From Photobacterium sp. Ph5 (GTDB lineage Bacteria > Pseudomonadota > Gammaproteobacteria > Enterobacterales > Vibrionaceae), in contig NZ_JADQAQ010000006.1 in the NCBI RefSeq assembly GCF_022129445.1, forward strand, positions 1 to 46,713: a stretch of 46,713 nt of DNA. The letters are read 5' to 3'. The notes below the pieces were generated by a model. It did not search any database. It had not been told where the DNA came from and saw only the letters and a program-made list of their open reading frames with translations. Positions 36,591 to 45,426 of this stretch are shown one piece after another; the stretch's first letter is position 1; the number at the start of each line of letters is the position of its first letter. The position numbers were made by a program, and so were the translations under genes.

Positions 36591-36897
36591 AAATTTTCTT
36601 TTAAATAAATAATAGGCAATGGTTATAACGTTTAATAATGTTATTAGATTATGTTTACTTTCTATTTTATATAATCTTAGAGTCAGTAATTATTATTTTA
36701 AATAAGTTAAAATAACGAATACTGACTTATATAAACCTAAAATACCCTATAGTTTTAATTACACAAGATAATCATTCTCATTTATTTGTTAAATCTGTGA
36801 TGTGTCTAAATGTGTAATATCGCTGATTGTAGAGATAAAAAACAGAGCTTAATTGGAATCAAAAAAGTGCTTAGGCTATGATCGGTCATTATTAATA
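36591..36897. other. AT-rich intergenic region fdhD-mepA
   Basis: This 307-bp spacer follows fdhD and precedes mepA. It contains one notable site, a Fur-box match at 36764-36782. I looked for a RyhB-like small RNA (core hairpin plus terminator) and see none. No ORF of note is present. Confidence 0.5.
36764..36782. promoter_or_regulatory. Candidate Fur box upstream of mepA
   Basis: CAAGATAATCATTCTCATT matches the commonly found Fur site AATGATAATCATTCTCATT at 17 of 19 positions. It lies 115 bp upstream of the mepA ATG. Iron control of a murein endopeptidase would be unexpected, so the site may serve an unrecognised transcript. Confidence 0.6.
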
Positions 36898-37749
36898 ATG
36901 AATGGGAAATATCGAGTGCTAGGGAAATTATTAACGACAGGGTTGTTACTCGTAGCTGCAAGTTCGAGTGTAATGGCATCGCCATGGGAAAAAGTAAAAA
37001 CGCCAACGGTTGGCGCATCAAATTCGATTGGCTCATACGCTAACGGTTGTTTGGCTGGAGGTGAAAGTCTGCCATTACAAGGCGATGGTTATCAAGTGAT
37101 TCGCGCAGAGCGTGGTCGTTATTACGGTAACCATGAAATGATCACCTTTTTAAAAGAGCTAATGAAGACCTCACAGCAACTTAAAATTGGTAATGTGCTG
37201 GTGGGTGATATTGCGATGCCTCGTGGTGGACGCTTTTCGTCAGGTCATGCTAGCCACCAAACAGGATTAGATGCTGATATCTGGTTACGTATTCCTGAAA
37301 AGCCATTAACCCAAAAAGAATTAAAAACAGTGTCTGCGCTGCCAATGGTGGATGTGAAAAATTACAAAATCATTGAAAAGAACTGGAGCAGTAAACAAGC
37401 ACATTTGATCCAGCTTGCGGCAAGTGATGAGCGTGTCGCCCGTATATTCGTTCATCCTGTGATTAAAGAGCAGCTTTGTAAAACGGAGTGGAAAGATCGA
37501 GGCTGGTTACGTAAAGTCCGTCCATGGTTTGGTCATTACTACCATTTCCATGTCCGCTTAAATTGTCCTGAAGGTAGCACTTACTGTGAACCACAAACAC
37601 CGCCACCACCGGGTGATGGTTGTGGTAAAGAGCTTGCGTCATGGTCGCCTGACTATAAAAAGCCAGTATCAAACAAGCCTGCGGTGAAGCCAAAGCCGAA
37701 GCCAGTGTTACCTGCGCAGTGTCATGTAGTTATAAATGAAAAAGCGTAA
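36898..37749 (+). CDS. mepA: Penicillin-insensitive murein endopeptidase
   Basis: This 283-residue periplasmic LAS-type metallopeptidase has a signal peptide (about 1-27, ending VMASPWEK). The zinc-site segments are GGRFSSGHASHQTGLDADIW and WFGHYYHFHVRLNCP, the same His/Asp arrangement as E. coli MepA (274 residues). It cleaves D-Ala-meso-DAP cross-links in peptidoglycan. The frame opens at a TTG at 36853, but the ATG at 36898 starts a proper signal peptide; the RBS is weak. The C terminus is Pro/Lys-rich, as in the E. coli protein. A bidirectional terminator follows. Confidence 0.93.
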   Translation: MNGKYRVLGKLLTTGLLLVAASSSVMASPWEKVKTPTVGASNSIGSYANGCLAGGESLPLQGDGYQVIRAERGRYYGNHEMITFLKELMKTSQQLKIGNVLVGDIAMPRGGRFSSGHASHQTGLDADIWLRIPEKPLTQKELKTVSALPMVDVKNYKIIEKNWSSKQAHLIQLAASDERVARIFVHPVIKEQLCKTEWKDRGWLRKVRPWFGHYYHFHVRLNCPEGSTYCEPQTPPPPGDGCGKELASWSPDYKKPVSNKPAVKPKPKPVLPAQCHVVINEKA

Positions 37750-37781
37750 GGTTTAAAACTAGATACCATTAGCGAGATATA

Positions 37782-37808
37782 AAAAAAGCGCCAAAAGGCG
37801 CTTTTTTA
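37782..37808. terminator. Bidirectional terminator mepA/yfhL
   Basis: AAAAAAGCGCC, a short AAAA loop and GGCGCTTTTTT form a symmetric hairpin with A and T tracts on the two sides. It sits between the convergent ends of mepA and yfhL. Confidence 0.92.
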
Positions 37809-37835
37809 TTGTCTGATTGTTGGCTCGAATAAGAA

Positions 37836-38090
37836 CTAAGCAAGCCCTTGTAAGGTAACAAACTTTTCTAACAGTTCATCGTCAGATTCAACGTGATCAG
37901 GATCAGTAATAATGCAGTTGGTGATTGGACAAACCGACTGACAGGTCGGCTTGTCGTAATGCCCTTTACATTCAGTACAGCGATCTGGGTTGATTTCATA
38001 GATCTCGTCACCCATGGTGATCGCCTCGTTAGGGCATTCAGGATCACACATATCGCAGTTAATGCATTTGCTTGTAATGAGCAGTGCCAT
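37836..38090 (-). CDS. yfhL: YfhL-family 2[4Fe-4S] ferredoxin
   Basis: This 84-residue ferredoxin has two Cys clusters, CINCDMCDPECP and CTECKGHYDKPTCQSVCP; the second has the insertion typical of the YfhL/Allochromatium type. It is a low-potential electron carrier in the cytosol. It starts 5 bp after the trhP stop, so the two are co-transcribed. That suggests it supplies electrons to TrhP, but this is inferred from position. Confidence 0.93.
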   Translation of the reverse strand: MALLITSKCINCDMCDPECPNEAITMGDEIYEINPDRCTECKGHYDKPTCQSVCPITNCIITDPDHVESDDELLEKFVTLQGLA

Positions 38091-38095
38091 AGTGC

Positions 38096-39484
38096 TTATT
38101 TACCGTCTTTAGGAGCGTGAGGGTTACGTGTATCTTCGCCATTACCCAAGTTACGCATTAACAGACCAAAATCAAGATCCATATCAGCAGGTACAGGGAT
38201 AAATACGAAGTGACCATTACCTTTCGCGTCATCAATTACTTCAGACTTACGGTTTTCCATTGTCTCAAGATTGAAGATAACGTTACCTTTGGGTGTCATT
38301 ACTTCAAGGCTATCACCAACAACGAACTTGTTCTTCACTTCAACTTCCGCAAGATCGCCACGGCGTTTACCTGTGAACTCACCAACAAATTGTTGAGAAT
38401 CAGAAATTGAGTAACCGTAGTCATAGTTTTGGTACGTGTCATGGGTGTGACGACGTAGGAAACCTTCAGTGTAACCACGGTGCGCTAAGCTTTCTAATGT
38501 GCCTAGTAGTGATTCATCAAATGGTTTACCTGCAACGGCATCATCAATCGCTTTACGGTAAACTTGCGCAGTACGAGCACAGTAGTAAAACGACTTAGTA
38601 CGACCTTCAATCTTCAGTGAGTGAACACCCATCTTAGTTAGACGCTCAACGTGTTGAACAGCACGAAGATCTTTTGAGTTCATGATGTAAGTACCATGCT
38701 CATCTTCAAATGCCGCCATTTTTTCTTCTGGACGGTGAGATTCGCTTAGTAGCACAACATCATCAATAGGTTTACCTAGACCTAGTGTATTATCAGGACG
38801 CTCTTTAACGTCTTGTGTTTGCACTGCGTCTTGAACTTCAACGATTTGACCCGCATCGTTTTCAGTTGCTTTTTCTGTTTTATATTCCCAACGACATGCA
38901 TTCGTACATGTGCCTTGGTTTGGATCGCGCTTGTTGATGTAACCAGAAAGTAGGCAGCGACCAGAGTAAGCCATGCAAAGTGCACCGTGAACGAAGATTT
39001 CTAGTTCAGTGTCAGGACAATGCTCACGAATTTCTTCGATTTCTTCTAGTGAAAGTTCACGAGATAGAATGACACGTTCAACACCTTGGCTAGCCCAGAA
39101 TTTCACTGTTGCCCAGTTAACCGCATTGGCTTGAACTGACAGGTGAATAACAACCTCAGGGAATGCTTCACGAACCATCATAATAAGACCAGGATCTGAC
39201 ATGATAAGTGCGTCAGGGCCCATTTCTACGATTGGTTTAAGATCGCGAATGAAGGTTTTTAGCTTTGAGTTATGCGGTTGAATATTACATACCACATACA
39301 GCTTTTTACCTTGTGCGTGTGCTTCATCAATACCAATCTTTAGGTTTTCATGATTGAATTCGTTGTTACGAACACGAAGGCTGTAACGAGGTTGACCTGC
39401 ATAAACAGCATCAGCGCCGTAGGCAAATGCATAACGCATGTTTTTAAGGCTGCCAGCAGGTGAAAGTAATTCTGGTTTAAACAT
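38096..39484 (-). CDS. trhP: TrhP (YegQ), U32-family tRNA hydroxylation protein
   Basis: This 462-residue protein begins ELLSPAGSLKNMRYAFAYGADAVYAG, the standard U32 N terminus, and carries the family signature EIFVHGALCMAYSGRCLLSGY near residue 165 plus the C-terminal beta-barrel domain. Its conserved Cys residues (CMAYSGRC, CTNACRWEY) fit an iron-sulfur cluster. TrhP hydroxylates U34 of certain tRNAs to ho5U; the older label U32 peptidase is misleading. An insertion with Asp/Gln-rich sequence occurs near residue 210-235, as in E. coli YegQ. Confidence 0.92.
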   Translation of the reverse strand: MFKPELLSPAGSLKNMRYAFAYGADAVYAGQPRYSLRVRNNEFNHENLKIGIDEAHAQGKKLYVVCNIQPHNSKLKTFIRDLKPIVEMGPDALIMSDPGLIMMVREAFPEVVIHLSVQANAVNWATVKFWASQGVERVILSRELSLEEIEEIREHCPDTELEIFVHGALCMAYSGRCLLSGYINKRDPNQGTCTNACRWEYKTEKATENDAGQIVEVQDAVQTQDVKERPDNTLGLGKPIDDVVLLSESHRPEEKMAAFEDEHGTYIMNSKDLRAVQHVERLTKMGVHSLKIEGRTKSFYYCARTAQVYRKAIDDAVAGKPFDESLLGTLESLAHRGYTEGFLRRHTHDTYQNYDYGYSISDSQQFVGEFTGKRRGDLAEVEVKNKFVVGDSLEVMTPKGNVIFNLETMENRKSEVIDDAKGNGHFVFIPVPADMDLDFGLLMRNLGNGEDTRNPHAPKDGK

Positions 39485-39757
39485 CGCTCTATATTCTCTT
39501 ATTCTGATTCCAGATCAGTTCGTATCACCTAGTGATACAAAGTTAAGGCGGGATTTTACGTTTTTCGTGACCTAAGTGCCACTTTTCTCATTGAGTTTTT
39601 TCTTTTTTGCAATAAATCGATTCTTTAATATTGCTTTTAAGCTTAGGGTTAAAAAGATAATGATGATGAATTTGCAGATAAATAGTTGCTGCTATTAGAT
39701 TTACCTCATAATCTACGCTATATCACATTTTATTTTATCCATCGTCAGGACTGACTC

Positions 39758-40786
39758 ATGACAACCAAACCGAAACACCGTCCCACGTTAAATGATGTCG
39801 CAAAACAGGTGGGAGTGACAAAAATGACGGTGAGTCGTTATTTGCGTGATCCTAGCTCTGTGGCTGAAAGTACCCGAGAAAAAATCGCGGTAGTGGTGGA
39901 AGAGTTAGGTTATGTCGCCAGTCGTGCGCCTGATATTTTATCGAATCGTAACAGTAAGGCGATTGGGATCTTACTGCCTTCGTTATCTAACCAAGTGTTT
40001 GCCTCTTTATTACAGGGGATTGAGTCGATAACCCAAAAAGAAGGTTATCAAACCCTGATCACCCACTATGGCTATAGTGCGGAGGAGGAAGAAGAAAAGA
40101 TTGCTTCGTTATTGTCTTACCATGTTGATGGTTTGATCCTGACTGAAAGTATTCACAGCGAACGCAGTTATAAGATGATCAATGCTGCAGCTATTCCTGT
40201 GGTAGAAACCATTGATTTGCCTGAAAACCCAATTGATATGGCGGTAGGGTTGGATCACAAACAGGCGGCATTTGATTTAGTCTCTAAGATGATTGAATAC
40301 GGACGCTGCAATATTGTTTATTTTGCTGCGCGATTAGATCGCCGTACCCAATTGCGTTGTGACGGTTATATTCAAGCGATGGAAGCAAAAGGACTAACGC
40401 CACGTATTGTCTCGACAGAAGAGCACTCAAGCTTTACCCAAGGGCGAGAATTAATGCGTCAAGCTCTCGCGCAACACCCAGAGTTGGATGCCGTATTTTG
40501 TACCAATGATGACTTAGCGATTGGCGCTATGATGCATTGCCAAGAGCACAATGTTGCCATTCCAAGTCAGGTAGCCATTGCAGGCTATAACGCCTTAGAT
40601 ATTGGTAAAGCGATTTCCCCGACGCTTGCGAGTGTGAATACACCGCGTGAAGAAATTGGTGCGGCAGCAGCGACATTATTATTGAAGAAATTAGCGGGAA
40701 AGAAAGTGGCGAACCCTATTCAAGATATTGGTTATAGCTTGTACTTAGGTGAGAGCTTAGGAAAGCCAAAAGTAGAAAGTAAGTAA
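39758..40786 (+). CDS. gntR: LacI-family gluconate repressor GntR
   Basis: This 342-residue LacI/GalR regulator has an N-terminal helix-turn-helix (TLNDVAKQVGVTKMTVSRYLR, about 10-30), a hinge and a periplasmic-binding-like effector domain. It resembles E. coli GntR (331 residues). It should bind gluconate (or 6-phosphogluconate) and repress gntK-edd-eda and the permease through the paired operators at 43888-43917. It is convergent with eda. The 273-bp spacer upstream (39485-39757) shows no gene and no clear GntR site. Confidence 0.9.
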   Translation: MTTKPKHRPTLNDVAKQVGVTKMTVSRYLRDPSSVAESTREKIAVVVEELGYVASRAPDILSNRNSKAIGILLPSLSNQVFASLLQGIESITQKEGYQTLITHYGYSAEEEEEKIASLLSYHVDGLILTESIHSERSYKMINAAAIPVVETIDLPENPIDMAVGLDHKQAAFDLVSKMIEYGRCNIVYFAARLDRRTQLRCDGYIQAMEAKGLTPRIVSTEEHSSFTQGRELMRQALAQHPELDAVFCTNDDLAIGAMMHCQEHNVAIPSQVAIAGYNALDIGKAISPTLASVNTPREEIGAAAATLLLKKLAGKKVANPIQDIGYSLYLGESLGKPKVESK

Positions 40787-40818
40787 TAAAAAAACAGCGC
40801 ACGAGAGTATCGTGCGCT
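40787..40818 (-). terminator. Terminator of the gntK-edd-eda operon
   Basis: AGCGCACGA and TCGTGCGCT (40796-40818) form a perfect 9-bp stem. On the minus strand a T7 tract follows directly, 52 bp after the eda stop. On the plus strand it also follows the gntR stop but without a T tract. Confidence 0.87.
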
Positions 40819-40869
40819 GGCTACATTTATTCATCAATCTTTATTTATTAATCACTGATTGATTTAGCA

Positions 40870-41508
40870 TTACGCTAATAGTGCTACCGCCTCTTGAGAA
40901 AGTTTGGTGATTTCTTCCCACTGACCATTATCAATCAGATCCTTAGGTAGCATCCAAGAACCACCAACTGTAGCAACACATTTCACCGCTTTGTACTGAT
41001 CAACGTTTGCAGGGCTAATGCCGCCCGTTGGGCAGAATTGTACTTGTGGTAATGGCGCAGCAATAGCGGCGAGAGCTTTAGCACCACCATTCGCTTCCGC
41101 AGGGAAGAATTTTAATTGCTGGTAGCCAAGCTCTAATACTTGCATGATTTCTGATGGCGTACTCACACCTGGAATTAAAGGTGCGGTGCCAGATTTTGCA
41201 TAGCTAAGTAACTTAGGTGTCATTCCTGGAGAAATCACAAATTTTGCGCCAGCTTCAACTGCAGCGTCATACTGCTCGCAGGTAAGTACTGTTCCAGCGC
41301 CCACCATCGCATCAGGCATCGCTTCGGCAATCGCACGAATAGCATCAAGAGCAACAGGCGTACGAAGGGTAATTTCAAATACCGTGATACCACCATTTTT
41401 TAGTGCTTGTGCCATAGGAACAGCGTCTTCTACGCGTTCAATGATCATTACAGGTACAACTGGCGATGCGGCAAACACATCTTGTGGATTAACTTGCCAA
41501 GTATTCAT
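40870..41508 (-). CDS. eda: KDPG aldolase
   Basis: This 212-residue protein has the length of E. coli Eda (213). Class I aldolase motifs are visible: FEITLRTP (Glu of the active site), GAGTVLT and LKFFPAEANGG with the Schiff-base Lys. It cleaves 2-keto-3-deoxy-6-phosphogluconate to pyruvate and glyceraldehyde 3-phosphate. The frame extends upstream to 41601 into edd, but the ATG at 41508 has AGGAAGAAA in front and matches the family N terminus. Confidence 0.95.
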   Translation of the reverse strand: MNTWQVNPQDVFAASPVVPVMIIERVEDAVPMAQALKNGGITVFEITLRTPVALDAIRAIAEAMPDAMVGAGTVLTCEQYDAAVEAGAKFVISPGMTPKLLSYAKSGTAPLIPGVSTPSEIMQVLELGYQQLKFFPAEANGGAKALAAIAAPLPQVQFCPTGGISPANVDQYKAVKCVATVGGSWMLPKDLIDNGQWEEITKLSQEAVALLA

Positions 41509-41530
41509 GTTTTTCTTCCTATCCAATAAC

Positions 41531-43321
41531 TTAAAAAATAGTGGCGCCAGTATCGGCACTTGAAACTTGCTTGCGTAAATTGGCGAATAAGTTACGACCA
41601 AAGGTAAATGCAGGTATGTCGTTTTCCATCGGTGCGCTACGCGCTGTAAGATCAGCGTTAACCGTTAGCTCACCTGTGATCGCATTTAATTCCACTACAT
41701 CGCCATCTTTAATTAAACCAATTGCACCACCACGTAGGGCTTCTGGCGTAATATGGATTGCAGCAGGAATTTTTCCTGATGCACCTGATAAGCGACCATC
41801 GGTAACCAATGCGACTTGATACCCTTTCTTTTGGATATTACCTAAAATTGGCATTAATTTGTGAAGTTCAGGCATACCATTTGCTGCAGGTCCGTTATGG
41901 GTCACAACAATAATCGCATCTTGATCTAACAAACCTTGTTTATAGGCTTTTTCAACCTCGTTTTGGCAACGGAATACTTTCGCTGGTGCTGTAATATGTT
42001 GATGCTGTTTTGCAACCGCAGACACTTTAATCACCGATGTACCAATATTTCCCTTTAATACTTTTAAGCCACCTGTCGGGTTAAAAGTGATCTCAGGTGT
42101 ACAAATAACATCACTATCTGTTGAGTCAGCACAAGGCGACCATACCAGTTTGCCATCTTGTAAGCTTGGCGTGGTCATTTGGTCAGTAAATTCACCAAAC
42201 GCCGTTTTCACATTGGTATTGAGTAGCCCACGTTGGTGCAATGTTTTCATTAATGTTGGTACACCACCGGCTTGTTGGAAAGCATTAATATCAGCAGGCC
42301 CATTCGGATACATGCGTACCAATAAAGGAACCACATCAGATAAATCACTAATGTCATCCCACGTTAAAATAATGCCCGCACTACGAGCAATCGCCACCAT
42401 ATGTAAGCTATGGTTAGTACTGCCACCTGAGGCTAACCATGCCACTAAACCATTCACCAAACTTTCTGCCGTCATTACTTCATAAAGAGGGCGGTATTGG
42501 CTTGATTGCTGATTTGCTGCCGCAGCAATACGACAAGCGGTTTCTTCAGTTAATACTTTTCGTAGTTCGCTTGTCGGTGGCACAAACGCCGAGCCCGGTA
42601 GCATTAAGCCCATAGCTTCTAAAATAAGTTGGTTAGTATTCGCTGTGCCATAAAATGTACAAGTACCCGGTGAGTGGTATGCCTGGCATTCCATGGTTAA
42701 TAGCGCAGCAGAATCGACTTCACCAGCGGCATATTGTTGACGAACATTAACCTTTTCATCATTGCTGATCCCTGTACCCATAGGTCCAACTGGCACGAAT
42801 GCTGTTGGAAGGTGTGCAAAAGATAATGCGCCGATTAATTGCCCCGGGGCGATTTTGTCGCAGATGCTTAATAGCAATGTGGCATCAAAAGCGTTATGAC
42901 TTAAGGTAATTGCCGTTGCTTGGGCGACAATATCACGAGAAAACAGCGACATTTCCATGCCAGGTTGACCTTGAGTAATACCGTCACACATTGCAGGAAC
43001 ACAACCTGCGACTTGGCTGGTATGACCGTATTCCGCCAGCGCTTTTGCAATAATATCTGGGTAATATTTATAAGGCTGGTGAGCACTTAGCATGTCATTG
43101 TAGCCACTGACGATAGCAATGTTGGCATGCAGGAAATCTAAAATCGCTGATTTTTCTTGGGCGCAATTAGCCGCAACAACGTGAGCTAAATTGCCGCAAG
43201 AGAGCTGGCTACGGCCTTTACCCGCTTGTTCCATTTCTTTGGTCATAGCTAACCATTGCGGATAACTTTCAGCACTTCTTGCTTTAATACGATCGGTAAC
43301 GGCTGAAATGATCGGATTCAT
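41531..43321 (-). CDS. edd: 6-Phosphogluconate dehydratase
   Basis: This 596-residue IlvD/Edd-family dehydratase (E. coli Edd has 603) has its cluster-ligand Cys residues in GCVPAMCDG, LLSICDKIAPGQ and GTCTFYGTANTNQ. It converts 6-phosphogluconate to KDPG using a [4Fe-4S] cluster. Its start overlaps the gntK stop (ATGA type), and eda follows after 22 bp. Confidence 0.96.
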   Translation of the reverse strand: MNPIISAVTDRIKARSAESYPQWLAMTKEMEQAGKGRSQLSCGNLAHVVAANCAQEKSAILDFLHANIAIVSGYNDMLSAHQPYKYYPDIIAKALAEYGHTSQVAGCVPAMCDGITQGQPGMEMSLFSRDIVAQATAITLSHNAFDATLLLSICDKIAPGQLIGALSFAHLPTAFVPVGPMGTGISNDEKVNVRQQYAAGEVDSAALLTMECQAYHSPGTCTFYGTANTNQLILEAMGLMLPGSAFVPPTSELRKVLTEETACRIAAAANQQSSQYRPLYEVMTAESLVNGLVAWLASGGSTNHSLHMVAIARSAGIILTWDDISDLSDVVPLLVRMYPNGPADINAFQQAGGVPTLMKTLHQRGLLNTNVKTAFGEFTDQMTTPSLQDGKLVWSPCADSTDSDVICTPEITFNPTGGLKVLKGNIGTSVIKVSAVAKQHQHITAPAKVFRCQNEVEKAYKQGLLDQDAIIVVTHNGPAANGMPELHKLMPILGNIQKKGYQVALVTDGRLSGASGKIPAAIHITPEALRGGAIGLIKDGDVVELNAITGELTVNADLTARSAPMENDIPAFTFGRNLFANLRKQVSSADTGATIF

Positions 43322-43830
43322 AGATTTGCCTCACGTAATTGCTGAACTGCATCTTCAATAATTTCGTTAATAGAACCATCGATAGAGACAGTGAACACAT
43401 CCATCTCATCAACAGGGCGCTCAAGAGTTTCAAGTTGGCTAGTTAACATGGTGTCACGCATAAAATGACCTTTACGGGCACGCATTCGTTCAAGGATCAA
43501 TTCACGATCACCATCTAAAAAGACGAACGATACATTTTGATTACCTTCACGGATCTGATCGCGGTATTTCTTTTTTAAAGCTGAGCAAACAATGATCCCA
43601 ACTTCGTTTTTATTCTCGAGGCTATAAGCCGCATCACGAATACGCTCTAACCAAGGTTCACGATCGGTATCGTTCAATGGAGTTCCACTGGCCATCTTTT
43701 GGATGTTTGCTCTTGGGTGTAAATCATCACCATCGATGAACTTTGCATTTAAGCTGTGGGCGATACCTTCACCAATCGTAGATTTCCCGCAACCACATAC
43801 CCCCATTACAATTATGCTTTGACCTGCCAT
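43318..43830 (-). CDS. gntK: Gluconokinase
   Basis: This 170-residue P-loop kinase has Walker A GVCGCGKST at about 10-18 and the family segments DGDDLHPRANIQKMASG, PLNDTDREPWL and CSALKKKYRD. It phosphorylates gluconate to 6-phosphogluconate, feeding edd. It is the first gene of the gntK-edd-eda operon, and its promoter region holds the two GntR operators. Confidence 0.96.
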   Translation of the reverse strand: MAGQSIIVMGVCGCGKSTIGEGIAHSLNAKFIDGDDLHPRANIQKMASGTPLNDTDREPWLERIRDAAYSLENKNEVGIIVCSALKKKYRDQIREGNQNVSFVFLDGDRELILERMRARKGHFMRDTMLTSQLETLERPVDEMDVFTVSIDGSINEIIEDAVQQLREANL

Positions 43831-43887
43831 TTTTTAACCTCTATCTCACTTTTGAACATCAGTTGTTCTATTTTCTTGTAAGTTACC

Positions 43888-43917
43888 ATGTTACGGGTAA
43901 CATGTTACCCGTAACAT
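43888..43917. promoter_or_regulatory. Two overlapping GntR operators
   Basis: ATGTTACGGGTAACAT (43888-43903) and ATGTTACCCGTAACAT (43902-43917) are two 16-bp near-perfect palindromes matching the GntR consensus ATGTTA-N4-TAACAT, sharing two bases. Their centres are 14 bp apart. The pair sits 58 bp upstream of gntK and 77 bp upstream of the permease, so it can control both directions. Confidence 0.92.
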
Positions 43918-43993
43918 TGAGCGTTGTGAAGATACTCACAATAAAAATATTCACAACGGAATAAAACATTCTTTTTTACTGGAGAGATCCTGT

Positions 43994-45355
43994 ATGACGT
44001 TAGACCCAACCTACTTATTGTTTATCGCAGCATGTTCTATCTTGTTGTTATTACTGCTTATAATGAAATTTAAGTTACATGCTTTCCTAGCGTTAACTTT
44101 AGTGAGTTTTATTACAGCAGTAGTAACTGGTGTTAATGCTGATCAAGTTGTACCTACCATGATGTCAGGTTTTGGAGGCACATTAGCCTCTGTTGCTCTT
44201 CTGGTTGGTCTAGGTACCATGATAGGGCGAATTCTTGAAGTGACAGGGGGCGCTAAAGTCTTAGCGGATACCCTTATTGGTCGCTTTGGTTCGGATAAAG
44301 CCCCCTTTGCATTAGGTGTTGCATCATTATTATTTGGTTTCCCTATCTTCTTTGATGCTGGCTTAATGGTCATGATGCCAATTTTGTTTAGTGTTGCTAA
44401 ACAATTTGGTGGCTCAACAATTAAGTACGCGCTACCTGTTGCTGGTGCTTTTGCTGTGATGCACGCATTCTTACCGCCACACCCAGGTCCTGTTGCTGCA
44501 AGTGAATTGCTGGGAGCAAATATCGGTTTATTAACCATTGTTGGTTTGTTGATTGCACTGCCGACTTGGTATTTAGGCGCTTACCTTTACGGTCTATGGG
44601 CGGGTGAAAGATTTAACCTTCCTTTGCCACAAGCATTCTTAGCAACGCAAGAAGTGATTGACGAAAATAACTTACCTAAGTTCTCAACGGTACTTGCTAT
44701 TTTGTTAATGCCTTTAGTGCTTATTTTTATGGATACAGGTTTACACACACTAACAGTCATGGGTGTGGTAAATGGTGATGCAACATGGGTTAATGCCTTA
44801 CGTATGTTGGGTAAAACACCAATCGCATTGATGATCACCTTGTTGTTCTGTTTGGCACTGTTCTCTAAAAATTACGGCATGGCAAAACTTGAAAAACTAT
44901 GTGGTGATTCACTTGCGCCAATCTGTGCCGTTATTCTTGTAACAGGTGCCGGCGGTATGTTCGGTGGTGTACTTCGTGCAAGTGGTATTGGTGACGCGCT
45001 AGCTAACTTAATGTCTGATACTGGTATGCCAGTAATTGTAGCTGCATTCTTAGTTTCTACCGCACTGCGTGTAGCACAAGGCTCAGCAACGGTTGCTCTA
45101 ACTACAACAGCAGCGTTGATTGCACCTATGGTTGCAGCCACAACAGGTTTAAGCGCATTAGATTTATGTTTCATCGTGATTGCGATTGCATCGGGTGCAA
45201 CCGTGTTATCTCACTTCAACGATTCAGGGTTCTGGCTAGTAGGTAAACTGCTAGATATGGACGAGAAAACCACCCTAAAAACGTGGACAGTAATGGAAAC
45301 ACTTCTGGGTACGATTGCTTTCATTATTGCTGCAACATTAAGTGTTTTCTTATAA
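43994..45355 (+). CDS. gntT: GntP-family gluconate:H+ symporter
   Basis: This 453-residue inner-membrane transporter of the GntP family has 12 or more hydrophobic segments. Family stretches are FGGTLASVALLVGLGTMIGRILEVTGGA, HAFLPPHPGPVAASELLGANIG and a C-terminal SHFNDSGFWLVGKLL. It imports gluconate for GntK. The ATG at 43994 follows a GGAGAG. Which paralogue name (gntT, gntU, gntP) is correct cannot be decided from sequence alone. Confidence 0.92.
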   Translation: MTLDPTYLLFIAACSILLLLLLIMKFKLHAFLALTLVSFITAVVTGVNADQVVPTMMSGFGGTLASVALLVGLGTMIGRILEVTGGAKVLADTLIGRFGSDKAPFALGVASLLFGFPIFFDAGLMVMMPILFSVAKQFGGSTIKYALPVAGAFAVMHAFLPPHPGPVAASELLGANIGLLTIVGLLIALPTWYLGAYLYGLWAGERFNLPLPQAFLATQEVIDENNLPKFSTVLAILLMPLVLIFMDTGLHTLTVMGVVNGDATWVNALRMLGKTPIALMITLLFCLALFSKNYGMAKLEKLCGDSLAPICAVILVTGAGGMFGGVLRASGIGDALANLMSDTGMPVIVAAFLVSTALRVAQGSATVALTTTAALIAPMVAATTGLSALDLCFIVIAIASGATVLSHFNDSGFWLVGKLLDMDEKTTLKTWTVMETLLGTIAFIIAATLSVFL

Positions 45356-45381
45356 ATTATTATAACGACATGTAGAAGCCA

Positions 45382-45413
45382 ATACGGGAGTAGCAATACT
45401 CCCGTATTTTTTT
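45382..45413 (+). terminator. Terminator after the gluconate permease
   Basis: ATACGGGAGTA and TACTCCCGTAT form an 11-bp perfect stem with a GCAA tetraloop, followed by T7. It is 27 bp after the stop. Confidence 0.95.
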
Positions 45414-45426
45414 ATTAGAGGGTGTT

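Noticed and set aside
36591..36897. RyhB-like small RNA downstream of the Fur box
   Set aside because: No recognisable RyhB core and no terminator hairpin with a T tract before mepA.
41509..41601. Extended N terminus of eda
   Set aside because: It overlaps the end of edd and lies outside the aldolase fold; the ATG at 41508 has a good RBS and family length.
42087..42485. 132-residue open frame on the plus strand
   Set aside because: It is antisense to edd with no RBS or family signal.
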